This document shows, one piece after another, positions 60,313 through 64,000 of a stretch of 64,000 bases of DNA. Positions within the stretch are counted from its first letter, which is position 1; each line of letters begins with the position of its first letter. The notes beneath the pieces are model-generated. The model was not told where the DNA came from. It ran no database searches and saw nothing but the letters and a program-made list of their open reading frames with translations. The position numbers were made by a program, and so were the translations under genes. This stretch comes from CAXBMB01 sp963976695 (GTDB lineage: Bacteria > Pseudomonadota > Alphaproteobacteria > Kiloniellales > DSM-21159), in contig CAXBMB010000003.1 of NCBI GenBank assembly GCA_963976695.1, forward strand, positions 30,187-94,186, given 5' to 3'.

Positions 60313-61665
60313 TCAGTCCAGTTCAGAAAGAACTTTGCGTAGGATGTGGACTATTTCGTCAATCTGTTCTTTCGAAATGATCAGCGGCGGGGACAAGGCG
60401 ATGATGTCGCCGGTCACCCGGACCAAGAGCCCGGCGTCGAAGCACCTCTTGAAGGCTTCGTAGGCCCGGACCGTCGGGGCGCCCTCGCGCGGCGCCAGTT
60501 CGATGCCGGCGATGAGGCCCAGGTTTCGAATGTCGATGACGTGGCGTGCGTCGCCAAGCGAATGAATCGCGTCCTCCCAGTAGCCCGACAGCGCCGCGCC
60601 GCGCTCAAACAACCCGTCCTGCTGATAAGTCTCCAAGGTCGCCAGCGCGGCGGCGGCGGCGACCGGATGGCCGGAGTAGGTGTAGCCGTGGAATAGTTCG
60701 ATGGTGCTGCCGGTGTCATCGGCCCAATCGGTGAAGGCGTCGTAGATGCCTTCCCGGCAGATAACCGCGCCCATGGGGATCACGCCGTTGGTCAGTCCCT
60801 TGGCGCAGGTGATCATATCGGGCTGTACACCAAAGTATTCGGTCGCGAACCCGGTGCCGAGGCGACCGAACCCGGTGATCACCTCGTCGAAAATCAGCAA
60901 GATGCCGTGCTTGTCGCAAATCTCGCGCAGCCGCTTGAGATAGCCCTTGGGGGGAATCAGCACGCCGGTGGAGCCGGCCACCGGCTCGACAATCACCGCG
61001 GCGATGGTTGAGGGATCATGCAGCGCGCAGATTCGCTCCAACTCGTCGGCGTACTCCGCGCCGTGCTCGGGGATGCCCCGGGTGTGGGCGTTGCGGCTCA
61101 GGTCGTGGGTGTGGGGAAGGTGATCCACGCCGTTGATCAGCGGGCCCCAGAACATCCGATTCTTGACAATGCCGCCGACCGAGATGCCGCCAAAGCCGAC
61201 GCCGTGATAGCCGCGCTCGCGACCGATCAGGCGAGTCCGCGCCGCGTCGCCGCGCACTCGGTGATAGGCCAGCGCGATCTTCAGGGCGGAGTCAACCGCC
61301 TCGGATCCGGAGTTGCAGAAGAAGGCATGGTCGTAGTTGCCCGGCACCATGGCGGTCAGCCGCTGGGCCAGCTCGAAAACCAAGGGGTGGCCCAGTTGGA
61401 AGGTCGGGGCGAAATCCAGGTGTTCCACGGTCTGCTGCACCGCCTTGGTGATGCGCTCGCGGGCGTGACCGGCATTGCAGCACCACAGCCCGGCGGTTCC
61501 GTCGAGGATCTTTTGACCATTGACCGTGGTGTAGTGCATGTCTTTGGCGGACGCCAACAGCAGCGGGTCTTTCTTGAACTGCCGGTTCCAGGTGAAGGGC
61601 ATCCAGAAGGAATCCAGGTTGTTGGGCGCTTTGTTGGGATCTACAGGCAGGGCCGAACCGTCCAT
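60313..61665 (-). CDS. Class III omega-amino acid:pyruvate aminotransferase (beta-alanine type)
   Basis: The ATG at 61665 follows GGAG at 7 bases; 450 residues. The N-terminal FWMPFTWNRQFKKDPLLLASA and GTAGLWCCNAGHARERI are typical of beta-alanine:pyruvate aminotransferases. IFDEVITGFGRLGTGFATEYFGV and the PLP lysine in MITCAKGLTNGVIPMG (near residue 287) follow. It moves an amino group from an omega-amino acid, or possibly putrescine, to pyruvate, forming alanine. It is divergent from a PuuR-like regulator; GGTATCAATACC (61715-61726) in the gap is a candidate operator. Confidence 0.92.
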   Translation of the reverse strand: MDGSALPVDPNKAPNNLDSFWMPFTWNRQFKKDPLLLASAKDMHYTTVNGQKILDGTAGLWCCNAGHARERITKAVQQTVEHLDFAPTFQLGHPLVFELAQRLTAMVPGNYDHAFFCNSGSEAVDSALKIALAYHRVRGDAARTRLIGRERGYHGVGFGGISVGGIVKNRMFWGPLINGVDHLPHTHDLSRNAHTRGIPEHGAEYADELERICALHDPSTIAAVIVEPVAGSTGVLIPPKGYLKRLREICDKHGILLIFDEVITGFGRLGTGFATEYFGVQPDMITCAKGLTNGVIPMGAVICREGIYDAFTDWADDTGSTIELFHGYTYSGHPVAAAAALATLETYQQDGLFERGAALSGYWEDAIHSLGDARHVIDIRNLGLIAGIELAPREGAPTVRAYEAFKRCFDAGLLVRVTGDIIALSPPLIISKEQIDEIVHILRKVLSELD

Positions 61666-61714
61666 ATTCTTGCTCCGACATGAGGGGCGATAGTGAGGGG
61701 CGATACTGTACAGG

Positions 61715-61726
61715 GTATCAATACCA
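61715..61726. promoter_or_regulatory. Possible operator between the aminotransferase and PuuR-like genes
   Basis: GGTAT-CA-ATACC is a small inverted repeat, 50 bp upstream of the aminotransferase start and 113 bp before the XRE-cupin gene. A GAGGGGCGATA duplication lies next to it (61683-61707). Confidence 0.45.
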
Positions 61727-61838
61727 CCATGCTTAATAAACTTGACAAAAAAAATAGTAACCCTGGGAAATTTTAGCGGAATCACCTATGCTTTGTTGAA
61801 TATCGTGAACAAACAACTGGGCCAAGACCGAAAGAACA

Positions 61839-62399
61839 ATGGAAGCCAACGACCCGGAATTCAACTTAGGCAAACGCTTGAAGGAGCTGCGCGAGATGCA
61901 TAATCTCTCGCAGCGGGAACTGGCCAAGCGGGCCACGGTGTCCAATGCGGTTATTTCGTTGATTGAGCGCAATGAAACCAGCCCCTCGGTCGGGATGCTG
62001 AAAAAGGTGCTCGACGGCATTCCGATTTCCATGACCGATTTTTTCGCCCTGGAGCAATCCACCGAGCAGGTCTTCTTCGACGCGCGCGAATTGGTGGAGA
62101 TCGCCAGCGGCGCGATTTCCTACCGCCAGGTGGGACGGGATCTGCGGGGCAAGGCGATCCAGCTGTTGCATGAGCGCTATCAGCCCGGGGCCGATACCGG
62201 TGACGCGCTGCTGCGCCATGAAGCCGAGGAGGGGGGGGTGGTCATCGCCGGGGAGCTGGAGCTGACCGTGGGCGGCCAGCGCAAGGTGCTGAAGGCCGGC
62301 GACGCCTACTACTTCGACAGCCGCACGCCGCACCGTTTCCGCAATCTGGGCGCGGTCGAGGCGGTTGTCGTTTCCGCCTGTTCGCCGCCGTCTTTCTAG
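61839..62399 (+). CDS. XRE-cupin transcriptional regulator, PuuR-like
   Basis: The 186-residue protein has an XRE HTH at residues 11-66 (LKELREMHNLSQRELAKRATVSNAVISLIERNETSPSV) and a C-terminal cupin at about 105-180 (EEGGVVIAGELELTVGGQRKVLKAGDAYYFDSRTPHRF). The architecture is that of PuuR, which represses polyamine catabolism genes. Here it is divergent from the aminotransferase gene and near a PuuA-like ligase, so an amine or amino acid is the probable signal. Confidence 0.88.
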   Translation: MEANDPEFNLGKRLKELREMHNLSQRELAKRATVSNAVISLIERNETSPSVGMLKKVLDGIPISMTDFFALEQSTEQVFFDARELVEIASGAISYRQVGRDLRGKAIQLLHERYQPGADTGDALLRHEAEEGGVVIAGELELTVGGQRKVLKAGDAYYFDSRTPHRFRNLGAVEAVVVSACSPPSF

Positions 62400-62426
62400 C
62401 GCCGCCGTCTTTCTGGAATCGTCGGT

Positions 62427-62492
62427 GCGGGATAATTCGGTGCGGGATAAAGGGCGTCGCTGCGGTGATCCCCCTTATCCCGCGTTATCCCG
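62427..62492. repeat. Paired direct and inverted repeats (GCGGGATAA / TTATCCCGC)
   Basis: GCGGGATAA occurs at 62427-62435 and 62442-62450, and its complement at 62475-62483 and (as TTATCCCG) 62485-62492. The inner pair can form a 9-bp hairpin, which may end transcription of the regulator gene or the convergent rlmB. Confidence 0.75.
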
Positions 62493-62593
62493 TGGCGCCG
62501 CCGCGTATCCGTCTATTCGTGGGTGAGCCAGGTTCGAGGGTGAGCCAGGATAGAGTCGACGCGCCCGACGCGGCTTTCCCGGCCGCTCGCAAT

Positions 62594-63429
62594 CTAGCTC
62601 CGCCGGCCCAATAGCTCGTACAGCGCGATGGCCGCGGCGTTGGAAACGTTGAGGTCGCGAATCGGACCGTTGGCGGGCAGCGCCAGCAACAGATCGCAGG
62701 TTTCGCGGGTCAGGCGGCGCAGGCCGGCCCCCTCCGCGCCAAGGCAGAGCACCAGTCGTTCGGGCAGTTCGGCCTGGTGGAGGTTCTCCTCGGCTTCGCC
62801 GGCGAAGCCGGCAACCCAGAAACCTTCCTTTTCAGGTTTTCGAGCGTGCGCACCAGATTGGAGACCTGCAGGTAGGGAACATGCTCCAAACCACCGCAGG
62901 CCGACTTGGCCAGGGTGCCGGTTTCCTGGGCGGCGTTGCGATCGGTGTTGATCACGGCGGCCGCGCCAAAGGCGGCGGCCGAACGCAGGATCGCCCCGAC
63001 ATTGTGAGGATCGGTGACCTGATCGAGGGCGAGGATAACCGTCCGGCCTGCCGGCAGGTCGGCGATGAGCTGTCCCAAGGGGGCGATTTTCAGCGCCTCG
63101 ACCTGCAGCACCAGACCCTGATGAACCGCGCCAGGCGGCAGCAAGGCGTCCAGGGTGTCGCGCGCCGCCACCTGCGGCTGCAGGGCGCTGACCCCGGCGT
63201 CGAGCAGCGGCGTCAGCCAGCTTGATTCGCGCGCCATCGATTCGCTGGTGACCAGCAGGCGACGGCAGCGCCGGGCCGGGTTTTCCAGGGCGCTGCGCAC
63301 CGCATGGACGCCGAACAAATAGAGATCGCTCGCGCCGCCGGATCGGATCCGCGCGTCTCTTCCTTGGCCGCCCTTGTGGCGCGTCGCACCAGCTTTGTCG
63401 CGGCTTCTGTTGATCTTGGTTTTTGTCAT
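62594..63429 (-). pseudogene. rlmB: 23S rRNA 2'-O-methyltransferase RlmB (TrmH family), frame broken once
   Basis: The first part (start 63429, MTKTKINRSRDKAG, AGGTG upstream) contains the substrate-binding domain (LYLFGVHAVRSAL) and SPOUT motif 1 (LALDQVTDPHNVGAILRSAAAFGA). At about 62829-62832 the coherent sequence moves to another frame, which supplies motifs 2 and 3 (LCLGAEGAGLRRLTRETCDLLL and LNVSNAAAIALYELL) and the stop at 62594. One added base in an AAAAGG run (minus strand) would restore a normal protein of about 277 residues. As read, the protein lacks the SAM-binding knot. Either the gene is newly inactivated or there is a sequencing error. It normally methylates G2251 of 23S rRNA. 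Confidence 0.85.
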
Positions 63430-63619
63430 GGCGACACCTACTATTCCATAAGACCGGGCAAAACCAGACGCCAACTTTTCGGGAGGCGGATTTTTTGTGA
63501 CTCGAAAGCAGCTTTTGACGCGATTTGCGGTTGACAGCTGGGGGGGGAAGCAATAAACCGCAGCCCCGTCGCACCGGTCGCTAAGCCGGTTCGAAATTGA
63601 GCAGTCCTTGGTGTTTTGT

Positions 63620-63704
63620 GGAGGGGTGCCCGAGTGGTTAAAGGGGACGGACTGTAAATCCGTTGGCTATGCCTACGTTGGTTCAAATCCAACTCCCTCC
63701 ACCA
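63620..63704 (+). tRNA. tRNA-Tyr (GTA)
   Basis: Acceptor GGAGGGG pairs with TCCCTCC, and a D-arm GCCCGAGTGGTTAAAGGGG-type region, an anticodon loop CTGTAAA (anticodon GTA), an extra arm of the long class II type, and a T-arm GTTGGTTCAAATCCAAC are visible. The CCA end is encoded (63702-63704). Confidence 0.96.
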
Positions 63705-63764
63705 CTGCTCAGTTTCGCAGCCAGTTGTCGACATCGGCGATGGGCTAACAGAGAGCAAGACTTT

Positions 63765-63838
63765 GCGGGTGTAGCTCAATGGTAGAGCCCCAGCCTTCCA
63801 AGCTGGTTATGCGGGTTCGATCCCCGTCACCCGCTCCA
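63765..63838 (+). tRNA. tRNA-Gly (TCC)
   Basis: Acceptor GCGGGTG pairs with CACCCGC; the D-arm TAGCTCAATGGTAGAGC, the anticodon loop CTTCCAA (anticodon TCC), and the T-arm GCGGGTTCGATCCCCGT are clear. CCA is encoded at the end. It lies 60 bases after tRNA-Tyr and 109 bases before tuf, so the three are probably co-transcribed. Confidence 0.96.
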
Positions 63839-63947
63839 AATGCTCGGTTGGTACGAATACACGCTGCGAAGGTTTTGCCTTCGAGAGATGGATCATGGCC
63901 TTGGGCGACGCGAAACGACGTGGTCCAAAAGCAGGAACTTTGGAACT

Positions 63948-64000
63948 ATGGCTAAGGCAAAATTTGAGCGGAACAAGCCGCACGTGAACATCGGCACGAT
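63948..64000 (+). CDS. tuf: Elongation factor Tu, N-terminal fragment cut by window end
   Basis: The first 17 codons read MAKAKFERNKPHVNIGT, the unmistakable EF-Tu start; the rest is beyond the window. AGGAAC lies upstream. EF-Tu delivers aminoacyl-tRNA to the ribosome. The tRNA-Tyr / tRNA-Gly / tuf order is a familiar bacterial translation operon. Confidence 0.96.
   Translation, partial: MAKAKFERNKPHVNIGT

Noticed and set aside
62791..62832. Programmed -1 frameshift in rlmB
   Set aside because: The AAAAGG run is not a standard slippery heptamer and rlmB is not known to use frameshifting; a mutation or sequencing error is simpler.
63441..63779. Minus-strand open frame of 112 codons across both tRNA genes, including WRELDLNQRRHSQRIYS
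   Set aside because: It is the reverse complement of tRNA-Tyr and flanks; such translations are a well-known false ORF.

Overview
The window is GC-rich chromosomal DNA from an alphaproteobacterium, most like Rhodospirillales or a relative. This rests on gene content and protein style: betI next to choXWV, a GlpSTPQUV-type glycerol importer, HspQ, a SahR-like ArsR-methyltransferase fusion beside metF, DUF1127, and rlmB / tRNA-Tyr / tRNA-Gly / tuf at the right end. No phage, IS element, rRNA or CRISPR array was seen. Gene calls come from reading the sequence, not from database searches.

Layout. 1-5.3 kb: the 3' part of a dimethylglycine/sarcosine-dehydrogenase-like flavoprotein, a LysR regulator, an atypical SDR and a Rieske oxygenase. 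5.4-6.9 kb: an orphan histidine kinase. 7.6-16.0 kb: a choline block with betA and betI on the minus strand, a BetI-type palindrome, choX-choW-choV and a HAD phosphatase on the plus strand, then a betaine/homocysteine methyltransferase. 16.3-21.6 kb: hrpB, beta-carbonic anhydrase, a TetR regulator and hspQ. 21.9-24.7 kb: a one-carbon operon (sahR-like, metF, and a homocysteine-methyltransferase-like protein without zinc cysteines). 24.8-28.3 kb: a methyltransferase, a CDP-alcohol phosphatidyltransferase, hemN behind an FNR-type box, and a small unknown. 28.6-39.8 kb: glycerol catabolism (glpK, glpR, glpD) and the glycerol ABC importer genes glpS-T-P-Q-U-V, closed by a strong terminator. 40-48 kb: gamma-butyrobetaine hydroxylase, creA, a GT41 glycosyltransferase fused to a methyltransferase, an AbrB-type membrane protein, a HAD hydrolase and argE. 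48-56.2 kb: a LysR regulator, a DUF1127 protein, nadK, a secreted unknown, azlCD with an AraC regulator, arsR-arsC and a periplasmic sugar dehydrogenase. 56.3-62.4 kb: a PuuA-like glutamine synthetase, an OmpA-domain protein, alanine dehydrogenase, an omega-amino-acid:pyruvate aminotransferase and a PuuR-like regulator. 62.6-64 kb: frame-disrupted rlmB, tRNA-Tyr, tRNA-Gly and the start of tuf.

How the genes fit together. The theme is quaternary amines and one-carbon units. Choline enters through ChoXWV and is oxidised by BetA. Betaine can pass its methyl group to homocysteine through Bmt, and dimethylglycine can be oxidised by the first flavoprotein. MetF and SahR belong to the same methyl cycle. 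The Rieske oxygenase and gamma-butyrobetaine hydroxylase suggest use of other trimethylammonium compounds. No betaine-aldehyde dehydrogenase (betB) is present in the window. Glycerol uptake and catabolism form a second complete module. The aminotransferase makes alanine and the neighbouring alanine dehydrogenase can return it to pyruvate.

Two genome-level oddities stand out. Short tandem repeats of 10-16 bp are common between genes, and some run in frame into protein ends (BetI, LysR, TetR, HrpB). An imperfect palindromic element occurs at three intergenic sites.
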